A stretch of 64,000 bases of DNA from Devosia sp. 66-14 (GTDB lineage: Bacteria > Pseudomonadota > Alphaproteobacteria > Rhizobiales > Devosiaceae), in NCBI GenBank assembly GCA_001899085.1, contig MKVB01000005.1, forward strand, positions 300,655-364,654. Direction: 5' to 3'. The notes under the pieces are model-generated. The model had not been told where the DNA came from, did not search any database, and saw only the letters and a program-made list of their open reading frames with translations. The position numbers and the translations under genes are program-made. Shown piece by piece: positions 45,555 through 56,451 of the stretch (position 1 is the first letter of the stretch; every line of letters starts with the position of its first letter).

Positions 45555-46319
45555 GCCTGCTCGAACTCAAGGGCATCAGCCTCAGCTTTTCCGGATCCAT
45601 GGTGCTGGACGGGGTCGATTTCGACGTGCCGGCCGGCAGCATCGTCAGCCTCATCGGCCCCAACGGCGCCGGCAAGACCTCGCTGTTCAACAGCATTACC
45701 GGCTTCTACAAGCCGCAGCAGGGCTCGATCCGCCTCGACGGCACCGAGACCATCCGGATGAAGCCGCACCAGGTGACGGAGCTCGGCATTGCCCGAACCT
45801 TCCAGAACGTGCGGCTGTTCCGCGAGATGAGCGTGGTCGAGAACGTCATGTCGGGCCAGCACAGCCGCAGCAGCGCCGGGATCATCGATGCCATCCTGCG
45901 CCTGCCCGGGCAGCGGCGCGAAGAAGCGAGGATCCGGGCGTTCGCCGAGGATTGCCTCGACTTCGTCGGCATCAGAGAAGGCTGGGAGCGCGAGGCCACT
46001 ACCCTGCCCTATGGCTGGCAGCGGCGGGTCGAGATCGCGCGGGCGCTGGCGACCGAGCCCAAGCTGCTGCTGCTCGACGAGCCGGCGGCGGGGCTCACCT
46101 CGGGCGAAAAGGAAGACCTGATCGGCCTCATCGGGCGCATCCGCGACGAGCGCGGCATTGCCGTGCTACTGATCGAACACGATACCGGGCTGGTGATGCG
46201 CATCTCGGAGCGGATCAGCGTGCTCGACCACGGCGTGATGATCGCCGAGGGGATGCCGAAGGAAATCCAGTCCAATCCGAAGGTGATCGAGGCCTATCTC
46301 GGGGTCGAGGAGGATGTAC

Positions 46320-46330
<11 letters not shown>
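45551..46330 (+). CDS. ABC transporter ATP-binding protein, LivG type
   Basis: 259 residues. Walker A GPNGAGKTS, the LivG-specific ARTFQNVRLF Q-loop, the signature LPYGWQRRVEIARAL (most relatives have LPYGQQRR, so W replaces Q), Walker B LLLLDEPAAGL and the switch H in IEHD are present. It forms the ATPase pair with the LivF-type protein. The start overlaps the LivM stop by four bases. Confidence 0.94.
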
Positions 46331-47039
<709 letters not shown>

Positions 47040-47085
47040 ATGAAACTCCCAAGCGACTCCCCAGTAAGTTCAAAGGCCATCTGAC

Positions 47086-48336
47086 TTGACCGAACCAACC
47101 AGCATCGACGTCGCCATTATCGGCGCCGGCATCATCGGTGTTTCCACCGCCTTCAAGCTGCAGGAGGCAGGGCGCACCGCCGTGCTGATCGATCGCAAGG
47201 GCATTGCCGAAGAGACCAGCCGCGGCAATGCCGGAGCCTTCGCCTTCTCGGACGTCATCCCGATGGCCACCTCCGGCGTCCTCGGCAAGCTGCCGCGCTG
47301 GCTGAGCGACCCGCTTGGCCCACTGACCATCCGGCCGGAATACCTGCCGCAGATCACGCCCTGGCTGCTGCGCTTCTGGCGCGCCGGCTGGCCCGATCGA
47401 GTGGCGGCAAGCCTCAAGGCGCAGAGCGCCATGATGCGTCTGGCCCGAACCGAGGCAGATGCCCTGATCGCCAGCGCCGGCCTCGACGAGATGATCCGCC
47501 GCGACGGGGTGCTCGAGCTCTACGAGAGCGAAGACGAACTGCGCAAAACCGCGCGGGACGACGCCGCGAAATCCGCCGAAGGCATCGAGTTCCGCCACGT
47601 GCGGGGGGCCGAACTGGCCGAACTGCAGCCGGGGTTGTCGCCGCGGATCACCTGCGCCACCTTCATCCCGAAGTGGCAGACGGTCAGCGACCCCTATGAC
47701 TACGCCGTTGCCGTGGGCAAGGCAGCGATGGCGCGCGGCGCCAGCTTCCGCCGCGGCGAGGTGGCAGAGTTGCGCCCCGACGAAGCCGGCGTCACCGTGG
47801 TGTTCAGCGACGGCAACTCGTTGCGGGCGCGCCAGGTGGTGGTGGCCGGCGGGGCCTGGTCGAAACGGCTCACCGCTCCGCTCGGCGATGCCGTGCCGCT
47901 CGAAACCGAGCGCGGCTACAACACCACGCTCGACGGCTACAGCTTCGACCTCAGGCGCCAGCTGGTGTTCGGCGGCCACGGCTTCGTGGTGACGCCGCTC
48001 GCCAGCGGCATCCGCATCGGCGGCGCGGTGGAGCTTGGTGGCTTGAGCCTGCCGCCCAACTTCAAGCGCGCCGACGCCATGCTGACCAAGGCGGCCGCCT
48101 TCATGCCCGGCCTCGTCACTTCAGGCGGCAAACAGTGGATGGGGTTCCGCCCGTCGCTGCCCGACAGCCTGCCGGCGATCGGCTTCTCGCGCCGCTCGCG
48201 CAACATCGTCTATGCCTTCGGGCACGGCCATCTGGGGCTGACCCAGTCGGCCGCGACCGGCAAGCTGGTGGCGGAACTCGCCACCGGCGCCGCCCCCTCC
48301 CTCGACCTCACCCCCTTCTCTCCGCAACGCTTCTAG
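47086..48336 (+). CDS. FAD-dependent D-amino-acid/D-hydroxyproline dehydrogenase-like protein (DadA group)
   Basis: 416 residues from a TTG at 47086; no closer ATG keeps the FAD fold. The dinucleotide-binding motif IIGAGIIGVSTAFKLQEAG opens the protein, and GHGHLGLTQSAATGKLVAEL closes it, as in the DAO/DadA family. In hydroxyproline catabolism such an enzyme oxidises cis-4-hydroxy-D-proline to the pyrroline carboxylate. The next gene encodes the epimerase that would make that substrate, 13 bases away, which supports the assignment. Electron acceptor and exact substrate are inferred. Confidence 0.85.
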   Translation: MTEPTSIDVAIIGAGIIGVSTAFKLQEAGRTAVLIDRKGIAEETSRGNAGAFAFSDVIPMATSGVLGKLPRWLSDPLGPLTIRPEYLPQITPWLLRFWRAGWPDRVAASLKAQSAMMRLARTEADALIASAGLDEMIRRDGVLELYESEDELRKTARDDAAKSAEGIEFRHVRGAELAELQPGLSPRITCATFIPKWQTVSDPYDYAVAVGKAAMARGASFRRGEVAELRPDEAGVTVVFSDGNSLRARQVVVAGGAWSKRLTAPLGDAVPLETERGYNTTLDGYSFDLRRQLVFGGHGFVVTPLASGIRIGGAVELGGLSLPPNFKRADAMLTKAAAFMPGLVTSGGKQWMGFRPSLPDSLPAIGFSRRSRNIVYAFGHGHLGLTQSAATGKLVAELATGAAPSLDLTPFSPQRF

Positions 48337-48349
48337 AACGAGCCTTCCC

Positions 48350-49351
48350 ATGTCCCGGCATATCTTCACCTGCATCGATGGTCACACCTGCGGCAACCCG
48401 GTCCGCCTCGTCGCCGGCGGCGGCCCGCTGCTCAAGGGCAACTCGATGATGGAGCGGCGCGCCGATTTCCTCGAGAACCACGATTGGATCCGCAAAGGGC
48501 TGATGTTCGAGCCGCGCGGCCATGACGTGATGAGCGGCTCGATCCTCTATCCGCCGACGCGCGAGGATTGCGATATCGCGATCCTGTTCATCGAAACCTC
48601 GGGCTGCCTCTACATGTGCGGGCACGGCACCATCGGCACCGTGACCATGGCGATCGAGAACGGACTGATGACGCCGAAGACGCCGGGGGTGGTGAACCTC
48701 GACGTGCCGGCCGGCAAGGTGGTGGCCGAGTACACCATGGATGGAGAGTATGTCGACAAGGTGCGGATCACCAACGTGCCGAGCTTCCTCCACTCCACCG
48801 ACCTCGAGATCGAAGCTCCAGGGCTCGGCAAGCTCAAGGTCGACGTGGCCTATGGCGGCAACTTCTACTGCATCGTCGACGCGCAGGAGAATTTCTCCGA
48901 TATCGCCGACGTCTCGGTCGGTGACCTCTTACGCTGGAGCCCGGCGCTGCGCACGGCGATGAACGAACGCTACGAGTTCGTCCACCCGGAGAACGACAAC
49001 ATTCGCGGCTGTACCCATATCCTGTGGACCGGCAAGCCGACCAATGCCGCCAACACGGCGCGCAACGCGGTGTTCTACGGCGACAAGGCGATCGACCGCT
49101 CGCCCTGCGGCACCGGCACCTCGGCGCGCATGGCGCAATGGTATGGCCGCGGCAAGCTGAAGGTCGGCGATGCGTTCAACCACGAGTCGATCATCGGCTC
49201 GGTGTTCAACGGCCGGGTCGAGCGGGCGGTGAAGGTCGGCAATTACGACGGGATCGTCCCCTCGATCGCCGGCTGGGCCCGGCAGACCGGCCTCAACACC
49301 ATCTATATCGACGACCGCGACCCCTTCGCCCACGGCTTCTCACTGGTGTGA
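48350..49351 (+). CDS. 4-hydroxyproline 2-epimerase (proline racemase family)
   Basis: 333 residues. The two catalytic cysteines of the family are present: C90 in MCGHGTIG and C253 in SPCGTGTSA. It should convert trans-4-hydroxy-L-proline to cis-4-hydroxy-D-proline in the cytoplasm. The first residues (HIFTCIDGHTCGNPVRLV) and the Cys/Cys pair match the hydroxyproline epimerase branch better than proline racemase, and the DadA-type neighbour fits. It ends in front of a long palindrome. Confidence 0.92.
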   Translation: MSRHIFTCIDGHTCGNPVRLVAGGGPLLKGNSMMERRADFLENHDWIRKGLMFEPRGHDVMSGSILYPPTREDCDIAILFIETSGCLYMCGHGTIGTVTMAIENGLMTPKTPGVVNLDVPAGKVVAEYTMDGEYVDKVRITNVPSFLHSTDLEIEAPGLGKLKVDVAYGGNFYCIVDAQENFSDIADVSVGDLLRWSPALRTAMNERYEFVHPENDNIRGCTHILWTGKPTNAANTARNAVFYGDKAIDRSPCGTGTSARMAQWYGRGKLKVGDAFNHESIIGSVFNGRVERAVKVGNYDGIVPSIAGWARQTGLNTIYIDDRDPFAHGFSLV

Positions 49352-49365
49352 CGATGGACCTGACA

Positions 49366-49500
49366 AAAGGCCCCCTCACCCGGCGCTACGCGCCGACCTC
49401 TCCCCCAGAGGGAGAGGTGGTGCATGGGCGAGATCGCGCCACCTCGTCACCTCTCCCTTGGGGGAGAGGTCGCTGCGCAGCAGCGGGTGAGGGGGCCTTT
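49366..49500. repeat. Long two-armed intergenic palindrome, copy 5
   Basis: Arms of about 55 and 52 bases are almost exact reverse complements (AAAAGGCCCCCTCACC at the left, GGGTGAGGGGGCCTTT at the right), with inner hairpins around CTCTCCC. It is the most regular copy. The trailing CCTTTT could also terminate transcription. Confidence 0.9.
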
Positions 49501-49523
49501 TCTACGACTGCTGCGAGGCACAC

Positions 49524-50627
49524 ATGAAAATCACCGCCATAACGGTCTATCAGGTCGATCTGCCGCTGCGCGAAGGGCGCTACAACTGGAGTGGCGGCAA
49601 CTTCATGGAAGTGTTCGACTCGACCGTTGTGACGGTCGAGACCGACGCGGGCATTACCGGTTATGCCGAGTGCTGCCCGCTCGGCTCGGCGTACCTGCCG
49701 TCCTATGCCAAGGGGGTCCGGGCCGGCATCGCGGAGATCGGCCCCAAGCTGATCGGGCATGATCCGACGGACCTGTGGCCGCTCAACCATCACATGGACG
49801 CGGTGCTGCGCGGTCACCCCTATGTGAAGGCGCCGATCGACATCGCCTGCTGGGACATCCTGGGGAAGGTCGCCGGGTTGCCGGTCCATAAGCTGCTCGG
49901 CGGCGCCGAACAGGAAAAGATCGCGCTCTACCGGGCGATCAGCCAGGAAGATTCCGCTGTCATGGCCGAAAAGATCGCCGGCTATCGCGCCGAGGGCTAT
50001 ACGAAATTCCAGCTCAAGGTCGGGGGCGACCCCAATGACGACATCCGGCGCATCCGGGCCTGTCGCGCAATCCTCGCCGACACCGACATCCTCGTCGCCG
50101 ATGCCAATACCGGCTGGACCATGGCCGACGCGGCGCGCGTGGTGAACGCCGTGGCCGACCTCGATGTCTATATCGAACAGCCCTGCATGAGCTACGAGGA
50201 GAGCCTTTCGGTGCGCCGCCGCACCAGCCTGCCATTCGTGCTCGACGAGAACATCGGCACGGTCGGCGACCTGGTGAAAGGCATTTCCGAAGATGCGTTC
50301 GACGTGATCAACCTGAAGATCAGCAAGGTCGGCGGCCTGACCAAGGCGCGGCAGATGCGCGATCTCTGCGTCGCCTCGGGCATTCCGATGACCATCGAGG
50401 ATACCTGGGGCGGCGATATCGTCACCGCCACCATCGCGCATCTGGCGCGCTCGACGCCGCAGAAGTTCTGCTTCACGGCGACCGACTTCAACTCCTACGT
50501 GACCGTGTCGATCGCCGAGGGCGCGCCCAGGCGCGACAACGGCTTCATGAGCTCGAGCAACGCGCCGGGCCTCGGAGTAGAGCCCAGATGGGACGTGCTT
50601 GGCGAGCCGGTCCAGGTGATCAGGTGA
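49524..50627 (+). CDS. Enolase-superfamily enzyme of the proline-derivative group (cis-3-hydroxyproline dehydratase / betaine epimerase-like)
   Basis: 367 residues. The capping domain and barrel carry K165 in FQLKVGG, metal ligands D193 (ADAN), E219 (IEQP) and E242 (LDEN), and a second lysine pair in NLKISKVGG, so a two-base MLE-type mechanism is possible. Such enzymes next to proline racemase-family genes are known as cis-3-hydroxy-L-proline dehydratases or hydroxyproline-betaine/proline-betaine 2-epimerases. Which one applies cannot be decided by eye. It lies between two palindromes within the hydroxyproline cluster. Confidence 0.85.
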   Translation: MKITAITVYQVDLPLREGRYNWSGGNFMEVFDSTVVTVETDAGITGYAECCPLGSAYLPSYAKGVRAGIAEIGPKLIGHDPTDLWPLNHHMDAVLRGHPYVKAPIDIACWDILGKVAGLPVHKLLGGAEQEKIALYRAISQEDSAVMAEKIAGYRAEGYTKFQLKVGGDPNDDIRRIRACRAILADTDILVADANTGWTMADAARVVNAVADLDVYIEQPCMSYEESLSVRRRTSLPFVLDENIGTVGDLVKGISEDAFDVINLKISKVGGLTKARQMRDLCVASGIPMTIEDTWGGDIVTATIAHLARSTPQKFCFTATDFNSYVTVSIAEGAPRRDNGFMSSSNAPGLGVEPRWDVLGEPVQVIR

Positions 50628-50640
50628 TCGTCAGTCAGGA

Positions 50641-50774
50641 CACCCTCCCCCTCGCGGGGAGGGTAGCGCAGCCGGGAGCGAAGCGACCTGGCGAAGCTTG
50701 GGTGGGGGGAGAAGCACGCTCCCTGCCCGTGTCATCCCCCACCCTTGATCCCTCCCCGCAAGGGGGAGGGAGAC
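50641..50774. repeat. Long two-armed intergenic palindrome, copy 6
   Basis: Inverted arms contain CACCCTCCCCCTCGCGGGGAG at the left and CCTCCCCGCAAGGGGGAGGG at the right, with a central AGCGAAGCGACC-GGCGAAGCTTGGGTGGGG spacer like that in copy 4. It lies between the enolase-superfamily gene and the proline racemase-family gene. Confidence 0.8.
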
Positions 50775-50802
50775 GACTGCTACTGCTACTACCGGTGACC
50801 AA

Positions 50803-51837
50803 ATGAGAACTACCCGCGCCATTGAGATCGTCGGCTGCCATGCCGAGGGCGAGGTCGGAGACGTGATCGTCGGCGGCGTCGCACCGCCGCCGGGCGACAC
50901 GCTGTGGGAGCAGTCGCGCTTCATCGCGCGCGACCAGACCCTGCGCAACCTGGTGCTGAACGAGCCGCGCGGCGGGGTGTTCCGGCACGTCAACCTGCTG
51001 GTGCCGCCCAAGGACCCCAGGGCGCAGATGGGTTTCATCATCATGGAGCCAGAAGACACGCCGCCGATGTCGGGTTCGAACTCGATCTGCGTGTCGACCG
51101 TGCTGCTCGATACCGGCATCGTGCCGATGAGCGAGCCTGAAACCCGGCTGGTGCTCGAAGCGCCGGGCGGTATCGTCGAGGTGGTGGCCGAATGCCGGAA
51201 CGGCAAGGCCGAGCGGATCACCGTGACAAACGTGCCGAGCTTTGCCGACAAGCTGGGAGCGAAACTCGAGGTCGAGGGCGTCGGCACGCTGACCGTCGAC
51301 ACCGCCTATGGCGGCGACAGCTTCGTCATCGTCGACGCCAATGCACTCGGCTTCAGGATCGTGCCGGACGAGGCGCGGGAACTCGCCGAGATCGGCATCC
51401 GCATCACCCGCGCCGCCAATGAGCAACTCGGCTTCACCCACCCGACCAATCCGGACTGGAGGCATTTCTCGTTCTGCCAGATCGCGGCACCGCTCGTGCG
51501 TCGCGATGGCCTTTTGACCGCCGCCAATGCCGTCGCCATCCAGCCGGGCAAGATCGACCGTTCGCCCACCGGCACCGGCGCTTCGGCCCGCATGGCGGTG
51601 CTGCGCGCCAAAGGCGAGATGCAGGTCGGCGACCGCTACCTGGCGCGCTCGATCATCGGTTCGGAATTCCTCGGTCGTATCGAGGCGGATACGACGCTGG
51701 GCGGCCGGCCGGCGATCATCCCCTCGATCTCCGGCCGCGCCTGGATCACCGGCACCCGCACCGAAATGCTCGATCCATCCGACCCCTGGCCGGGCGGCTA
51801 TCGGCTCTCCGACACCTGGCCACGGATCGGCAAGTGA
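50803..51837 (+). CDS. Proline racemase-family protein with altered active site (probable 3-hydroxyproline dehydratase-like)
   Basis: 344 residues. The family fold is clear, but the first catalytic Cys site reads MSGSNSIC (S90 for Cys and Ser for the following His) and the second reads SPTGTGAS (T256 for Cys). Thr at the second place is typical of trans-3-hydroxy-L-proline dehydratases, which usually keep the first Cys. The nearby C96 may compensate. It is coupled (GTGA overlap) to an imino-acid reductase, the enzyme that would use the pyrroline-2-carboxylate such a dehydratase makes, so a dehydratase role is favoured. This is inference. Confidence 0.82.
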   Translation: MRTTRAIEIVGCHAEGEVGDVIVGGVAPPPGDTLWEQSRFIARDQTLRNLVLNEPRGGVFRHVNLLVPPKDPRAQMGFIIMEPEDTPPMSGSNSICVSTVLLDTGIVPMSEPETRLVLEAPGGIVEVVAECRNGKAERITVTNVPSFADKLGAKLEVEGVGTLTVDTAYGGDSFVIVDANALGFRIVPDEARELAEIGIRITRAANEQLGFTHPTNPDWRHFSFCQIAAPLVRRDGLLTAANAVAIQPGKIDRSPTGTGASARMAVLRAKGEMQVGDRYLARSIIGSEFLGRIEADTTLGGRPAIIPSISGRAWITGTRTEMLDPSDPWPGGYRLSDTWPRIGK

Positions 51838-52841
51838 CCACCACTATCGCATATGACGAACTCGCAGCCCTGCTGCGAGCGATCTTCCTCAGGCACGGCT
51901 GTTCGGAAACCGTTGCCAGCCTCCTCGCCGAGAACATGGCTGGCGCCGAGCGCGACGGCGCGCATAGCCACGGCATTTTCCGCATCAGGGGCAACCTCGC
52001 TTCGCTCGATACCGGCTGGGTGGACGGCAAGGCCCAACCGGTGCTCGAGGACGTGGCGCCGGGCATGCTCAGGGCCGATGGCCGCAACGGCTTCTCGCTG
52101 CCGGTGCTGGAACTGGCGCGCCAGCCGCTGATGGCCAAGGCGCGCGCCAACGGAATCGCGATGCTCAGCGTGCGCAAGGCACATCACTTCAGCGCCGTCT
52201 GGCCCGATATCGAGCCGTTCGCGCGCGAGGGGTTCGTGGCGCTTGCCATGATCAACTCGATGGCGTCAGTGGTGCCACATGGCGGCCACCGCAAGGTCTA
52301 CGGCACCAACCCGTTCGGCTTTGCCGCGCCGCGCGACGGCATGGATCCGCTGGTATTCGACCAGGCCTCGAGCGCCATGGCCAATGGCGACGTGCAGATT
52401 GCCCGACGCGAAGGCCGGCAACTGCCGCCTGGCACCGGGGTCGACCGGCACGGCGCCCCGACCACCGACCCTGCTTCTATCCTCGATGGCGGGGCGCTGC
52501 TGCCGTTCGGCGGGCACAAGGGCTCGTCGATCGCCATGATGATCGAGATCATGGGCGCGGCGCTGGCCGGGGGCGACTATTCGTTCGAGATCGACTGGAG
52601 CGCCTATCCCGGCGCCGCCACCCCGCATGGCGGGCAGACCTATATCCTGATCGATCCACAACGGGGCGCGGTGAACAGCTTTGCAGATCGGCTGGAAGTG
52701 CTGATCGACGAGATCCATGATGCCGGCCAATCGCGCCTTCCCGGCGATCGGCGCTATGCCACCCGCCGCGACAGCCTCGCCAGCGGCATAGCGGTCGATG
52801 CGGCGGCGCTGGCGGAGCTTCGAGCGCTGGCGGCAGAATGA
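51834..52841 (+). CDS. Delta1-pyrroline/piperideine-2-carboxylate reductase-like (malate/L-lactate dehydrogenase family)
   Basis: 335 residues from a GTG overlapping the previous stop. Family features include the [14 protein letters not shown]-like segment ([15 protein letters not shown]), [17 protein letters not shown] and [14 protein letters not shown]. In hydroxyproline clusters this type reduces delta1-pyrroline-2-carboxylate to L-proline with NAD(P)H. The coupling to the preceding dehydratase-like gene fits that step. Other members use malate, lactate or ureidoglycolate, so context is the main argument. Confidence 0.85.
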   Translation: MTTTIAYDELAALLRAIFLRHGCSETVASLLAENMAGAERDGAHSHGIFRIRGNLASLDTGWVDGKAQPVLEDVAPGMLRADGRNGFSLPVLELARQPLMAKARANGIAMLSVRKAHHFSAVWPDIEPFAREGFVALAMINSMASVVPHGGHRKVYGTNPFGFAAPRDGMDPLVFDQASSAMANGDVQIARREGRQLPPGTGVDRHGAPTTDPASILDGGALLPFGGHKGSSIAMMIEIMGAALAGGDYSFEIDWSAYPGAATPHGGQTYILIDPQRGAVNSFADRLEVLIDEIHDAGQSRLPGDRRYATRRDSLASGIAVDAAALAELRALAAE

Positions 52842-52881
52842 GGGCAATCATGCAGGTCCGCGCGGCCGGCCCAGCAGCGCA

Positions 52882-53649
52882 TTACGGCTTGTAGTAGCTT
52901 CCATCCGGCATCAGCGCGTCCTGCCAGTTGGTGCCCTCGGTGATGGCGTTGCGGAGGTTGGCGGAGACGAGGCGGGTGCCGGAGAGGTCGGCGTTGCTGA
53001 GGTCGGCGGCGATCAGACGGGCGCCGAACAGGTCGGAATGGGCGAGGTTGGCGCCACGCAGGATGCCGGCCTCGAGGTTGCTGGCCGTGAAATCGGCACC
53101 CTCGATGGTGCTGCCGGTGAAATCCACCCGCTGCATGTTCAACTGGCGGAAGCTGGCGCCGGAGAAATCGGCGTTTGGCGCCTTCACGCCGCCGAAGCGG
53201 GCATCCTCGAACTGGGCGAAGCGCAGGCTGGCGCCATCGAGGCGGACGTTGGTCATAATGGCGCGACGAAAGTTGACGCTCTCTCCCCTGGCGCCGGCGA
53301 AGGACGCCCCGCTGAGCGTCGCCCGAAAGAACACGGCATTGTCGAGGCGGGCATCGGCGAGGTCGGCATTGCCGAGCTTGGCGGCGGTGAGGTCGGCTGC
53401 TTCGAGATTGGCGCCCTTGAGGTTCGCCCCGCTCAGATCGGACTGAAAGAAGAAGGCGCCGCTGAGATCGGCACCGCTGAGATCAGCGCCGGCGAGATTC
53501 CGGTCGCTGAGGTCGGCGCCGACGAGCGCGCAGCCCGGACAGGAGGTCGCTTCGCCGGCGAGGAAGGCCGACGCCTCAGAGGCTTGCGCGACGGCCGGCA
53601 CCAGTGTCGCGAGCAGCAGGGCGAGCGCGGTGCCGACAACCCGCCTCAT
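52882..53649 (-). CDS. Secreted pentapeptide-repeat protein
   Basis: 255 residues. A signal peptide (RRVVGTALALLLATLVPAVAQA, about 23 residues) is followed by a short CPGC motif and then about 200 residues of A(D/N)LxG-type pentapeptide repeats, which build a right-handed quadrilateral beta helix. The end WQDALMPDGSYYKP is a small cap. Most pentapeptide-repeat proteins are cytoplasmic; this one should be periplasmic. Its ATG overlaps the stop of the upstream secreted protein, and both follow the PQQ dehydrogenase gene, so it belongs to that module. Its function is unknown. Confidence 0.88.
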   Translation of the reverse strand: MRRVVGTALALLLATLVPAVAQASEASAFLAGEATSCPGCALVGADLSDRNLAGADLSGADLSGAFFFQSDLSGANLKGANLEAADLTAAKLGNADLADARLDNAVFFRATLSGASFAGARGESVNFRRAIMTNVRLDGASLRFAQFEDARFGGVKAPNADFSGASFRQLNMQRVDFTGSTIEGADFTASNLEAGILRGANLAHSDLFGARLIAADLSNADLSGTRLVSANLRNAITEGTNWQDALMPDGSYYKP

Positions 53650-54377
53650 GGCGCGGCCTTTGCCGCATCGAGAGTGACGTCGAACGCCTCCCAGCGGGTC
53701 GAGGATTCGTACTGGCCCGGCTCGAACATGCCATGGATATCGAGGCCGGTCTGGCCGGGCTTGCGGAAGTAGTGGGTTTCCACCCGGATGTGCCGCCCCT
53801 CGACGTCCTTGGTGCAGACTTCCTTGATGAACATCTCGCCGACGCCGGTTTCGCCTGGCGCTCTGGGCAAATCGGCGCAGGTCCAGTCGCGCGCGCCATA
53901 GCGCTGGAACACCGGTAGCCGGAACAGGTAGGCGCGGCCTCGGTCCTCGACATGTGCGCGGTCATCGGTGACGGCGCGAAAGCCGCGCACCACGCCGGCA
54001 TCGTCGAACAGCAACGACAGGACGACCGGGAAGTTGGCGAGCCGGGTGCCGCCGAAGCGCTGCAGCCAGAGCTCCTCGCCGTACTGATCGTGGAAACGCT
54101 CGGCGAGTTTGCCGACCCGCCGGCCGAACTCGACATAGACCTCGTGGAGGCCGCGCGCGTCAGGGGCGCACTGGGCGAAGTCAATCCAGCCGGTCAGGTG
54201 CTGCAGCGGCGGGCCGCCGTTGGAGCCGCAGGCGAAGGCCTCATACCCCTCGTTGGGGAGCGAGGCGGCGGTCTCGCCGATGGCGAGGGTGCGAAATTCG
54301 GGCGGGAGCGGCGCCGCCAGTGCCTGGGCGGCAAGGCCGAGCAGCAAAAGGGCCGGCAGCACTCTGGCGAGTTTCAT
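53646..54377 (-). CDS. Secreted protein of unknown function in the PQQ dehydrogenase operon
   Basis: 243 residues from the ATG at 54377, which gives a normal signal peptide (KLARVLPALLLLGLAAQALA). The longer frame to 54413 has no ribosome site. The mature part is mixed alpha/beta with four cysteines (FACGSNGG, FAQCAPDA, DWTCADLP, EVCTKDVE), probably two disulfides, and a central helix-strand region EELWLQRFGGTRLANFPVVLSLLFDDAG. No family was recognised. It lies 67 bases after the PQQ dehydrogenase gene and overlaps the pentapeptide-repeat gene, so it may assist the dehydrogenase. Confidence 0.8.
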   Translation of the reverse strand: MKLARVLPALLLLGLAAQALAAPLPPEFRTLAIGETAASLPNEGYEAFACGSNGGPPLQHLTGWIDFAQCAPDARGLHEVYVEFGRRVGKLAERFHDQYGEELWLQRFGGTRLANFPVVLSLLFDDAGVVRGFRAVTDDRAHVEDRGRAYLFRLPVFQRYGARDWTCADLPRAPGETGVGEMFIKEVCTKDVEGRHIRVETHYFRKPGQTGLDIHGMFEPGQYESSTRWEAFDVTLDAAKAAP

Positions 54378-54444
54378 AATGGTACCGTCACGCAAGGCGA
54401 AAAGGGATGGCACGGCAGCTTTCGCCGCCGTGCCACAGGAGAGA

Positions 54445-56220
54445 TCAGTTTATCGCGAAGACGTACATGGCGTCCGTCGGGACGAAGTACTTCAGCGACG
54501 GGTCAGCATTGATCTGCACCGTGCTGGGAGCCGCACCGGCGAGTACCGCGATGTACTGCTTGCCGTCGACGGCATAGGCCATCGGCGGGGAGCCGAGCGA
54601 GGTGCCGACGTTGAACTTCCAGACTTCTTTCAGCGTCTCGTCGTCATAGGCGTAGATCCAACCGGCACGATCGGAGCCGAATACCAGGCCGCCGGCGGTT
54701 GCCAGCATGCCGTTGCCGCGTGCGATCAGGTGGGTCTTGGCGGCAATCTTGCCGGTGACCGGATCGATTGCCACGACCGAACCAGACTGTTCGGCCGGCA
54801 GTTCGGTGCCCTCGGGAGCGGGCAGGCGACCGTTCCATTCCTTCTGCGCCGTCACGACGTCGTAATCGCCACCGGTGATGGTCGGGTTCGGCGCCTCGGT
54901 CGGCACGTAAGCCGAGCAGCCTTCGTTGGAGGTGAGATAGACCAGCTTGGTCTTGGCGCTATACGAGGCAGGCTGCCAGTTCTTGCCGCCACCCAGGGTG
55001 GGGCAATAGATGCCCGGCAGATCGTCACGCGAGCCGACGGTGCCGGCAACGTATTTCTGCAGGTCGGCCGCCGGATCGTAGCTCAGCGGCAAGCCGGTCT
55101 TCTGGTCGATGCCGGTGGTCCAGTTCAGGTCGTCGACATATTGCGTGGCATGCTGCAGCGCGCCGTTGGTGCGATCGAACGAGTAGCCGAAGCCGTTGCG
55201 GGCCGCACGGAAGGCGAGGTTGCTGTCGCCATTGTCGATGAGCTGGGTTTCCCCGATCTCGTCGTAGTCATAGGGGTCGTTGGGGGTGAACTGGAAGTGC
55301 CACTTGATGGCGCCGGTCTCGGTGTCGAGCGCGACGAGGCTCGACGCATAGAGGTTGTCGCCCGGACGGTATTCGGCGTCGATCTGCGGCGCCGGATTGC
55401 CGGTGCCCCAATAGGTGAGGCCGAGCTTGGGATCGTAACTGCCGGTCGCCCAGATGGAGCCGCCACCGGTTTCCCAGGTGCCTTCGCGCTTCCAGGTCTC
55501 GTTGCCGGGCTCGCCCGGTGCCGGAATGGTATAGGTGCGCCACTTGGGCTTGCCGGTATTGAGGTCGATCGCCTCGATCCAGCCGCGGATGCCGTATTCG
55601 CCGCCGGCCGGGCCATAGAGGGCGACGTCGCCGATGACCAGCGGAGCGACGGTGAAACTCTCGGCGCGGGCCTTGTCGGCCTGCTGAGTTTCCCAGTTGA
55701 GTTCGCCGGTATCCTTGTTGATCGACATCACCCGGCCATCGAGGGTCAGGGCGATGACGTCGTTCTTCCACAGCGCAATGCCGCGGTTTTCGGCGCCGCA
55801 GCAGGTGGCGTCGGAAATCCACTGCTTGTCGACCTCGGGGTCGACCTTCCAGACGATCTTGCCGAAGCGCCCATCGCGAACGTCGACTTTGTAGACCCGG
55901 CTCCAGCCGGCCTGCACGTACATGAAGCCGTCTTCGACCAGCGGGGTGCCTTCATTGCGGGCGCTGGCATAGCGGCCACCGGCCGAGGCCTGGTCGAACT
56001 GGGTAACGAAGGCCAGCGACAGCTTGTCGACATTGTCCTTGTTGATGCCGTCCAGCGGGCTGTAGCGGTGGGCATCATAGGTCCGGTGGACCATCAGCCA
56101 GTTGCCGGATTCTTTGTCGGCCGCCACAAGCCGATCACTGGTTACCTCGGCCGACCAGGCCGATGACGCCATCGTCACCGCCAAGGCCAGGAGGCCGGCG
56201 CCTAAGCGCAAGCGTGCCAT
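54445..56220 (-). CDS. PQQ-dependent alcohol dehydrogenase with lanthanide-type D-x-D motif
   Basis: 591 residues from the ATG at 56220, nine bases after GAGAGGG; an ATG at 56229 has no spacer to that site. The signal peptide ends near SAWSA (23). The eight-bladed propeller holds the vicinal disulfide C140-C141 (ATCCGAENRG), E208 (GGEYGIRGW), N275 (GTGNPAP) and catalytic D318, with D320 two residues later (PYDYDEIG). Asp at that +2 place marks lanthanide-dependent XoxF/ExaF-type enzymes; calcium enzymes have Ala or Ser/Thr there. It oxidises an alcohol in the periplasm. No cytochrome c gene is adjacent; a Rieske protein gene is divergent. Confidence 0.9.
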   Translation of the reverse strand: MARLRLGAGLLALAVTMASSAWSAEVTSDRLVAADKESGNWLMVHRTYDAHRYSPLDGINKDNVDKLSLAFVTQFDQASAGGRYASARNEGTPLVEDGFMYVQAGWSRVYKVDVRDGRFGKIVWKVDPEVDKQWISDATCCGAENRGIALWKNDVIALTLDGRVMSINKDTGELNWETQQADKARAESFTVAPLVIGDVALYGPAGGEYGIRGWIEAIDLNTGKPKWRTYTIPAPGEPGNETWKREGTWETGGGSIWATGSYDPKLGLTYWGTGNPAPQIDAEYRPGDNLYASSLVALDTETGAIKWHFQFTPNDPYDYDEIGETQLIDNGDSNLAFRAARNGFGYSFDRTNGALQHATQYVDDLNWTTGIDQKTGLPLSYDPAADLQKYVAGTVGSRDDLPGIYCPTLGGGKNWQPASYSAKTKLVYLTSNEGCSAYVPTEAPNPTITGGDYDVVTAQKEWNGRLPAPEGTELPAEQSGSVVAIDPVTGKIAAKTHLIARGNGMLATAGGLVFGSDRAGWIYAYDDETLKEVWKFNVGTSLGSPPMAYAVDGKQYIAVLAGAAPSTVQINADPSLKYFVPTDAMYVFAIN

Positions 56221-56451
56221 CTTCCTCATCCCTCTCAATTCGAAAATTCGGCCGCCGACCCGATGGGATCGTGGCGCTGCGACGTTATCGCAATGCGGCG
56301 TTTGGTCGCCAGAATGTACGCGACCCACAAAAGCCAATACGAAATATAGGAACAAGCATTGACCGCTGTTTTCTATATTCGGCTCGAATAGGGGCGCGGT
56401 GATATCGACCGCGCAGTGGACCGCCAAAGGCGGCTTGAGGAGAAACAGCTG

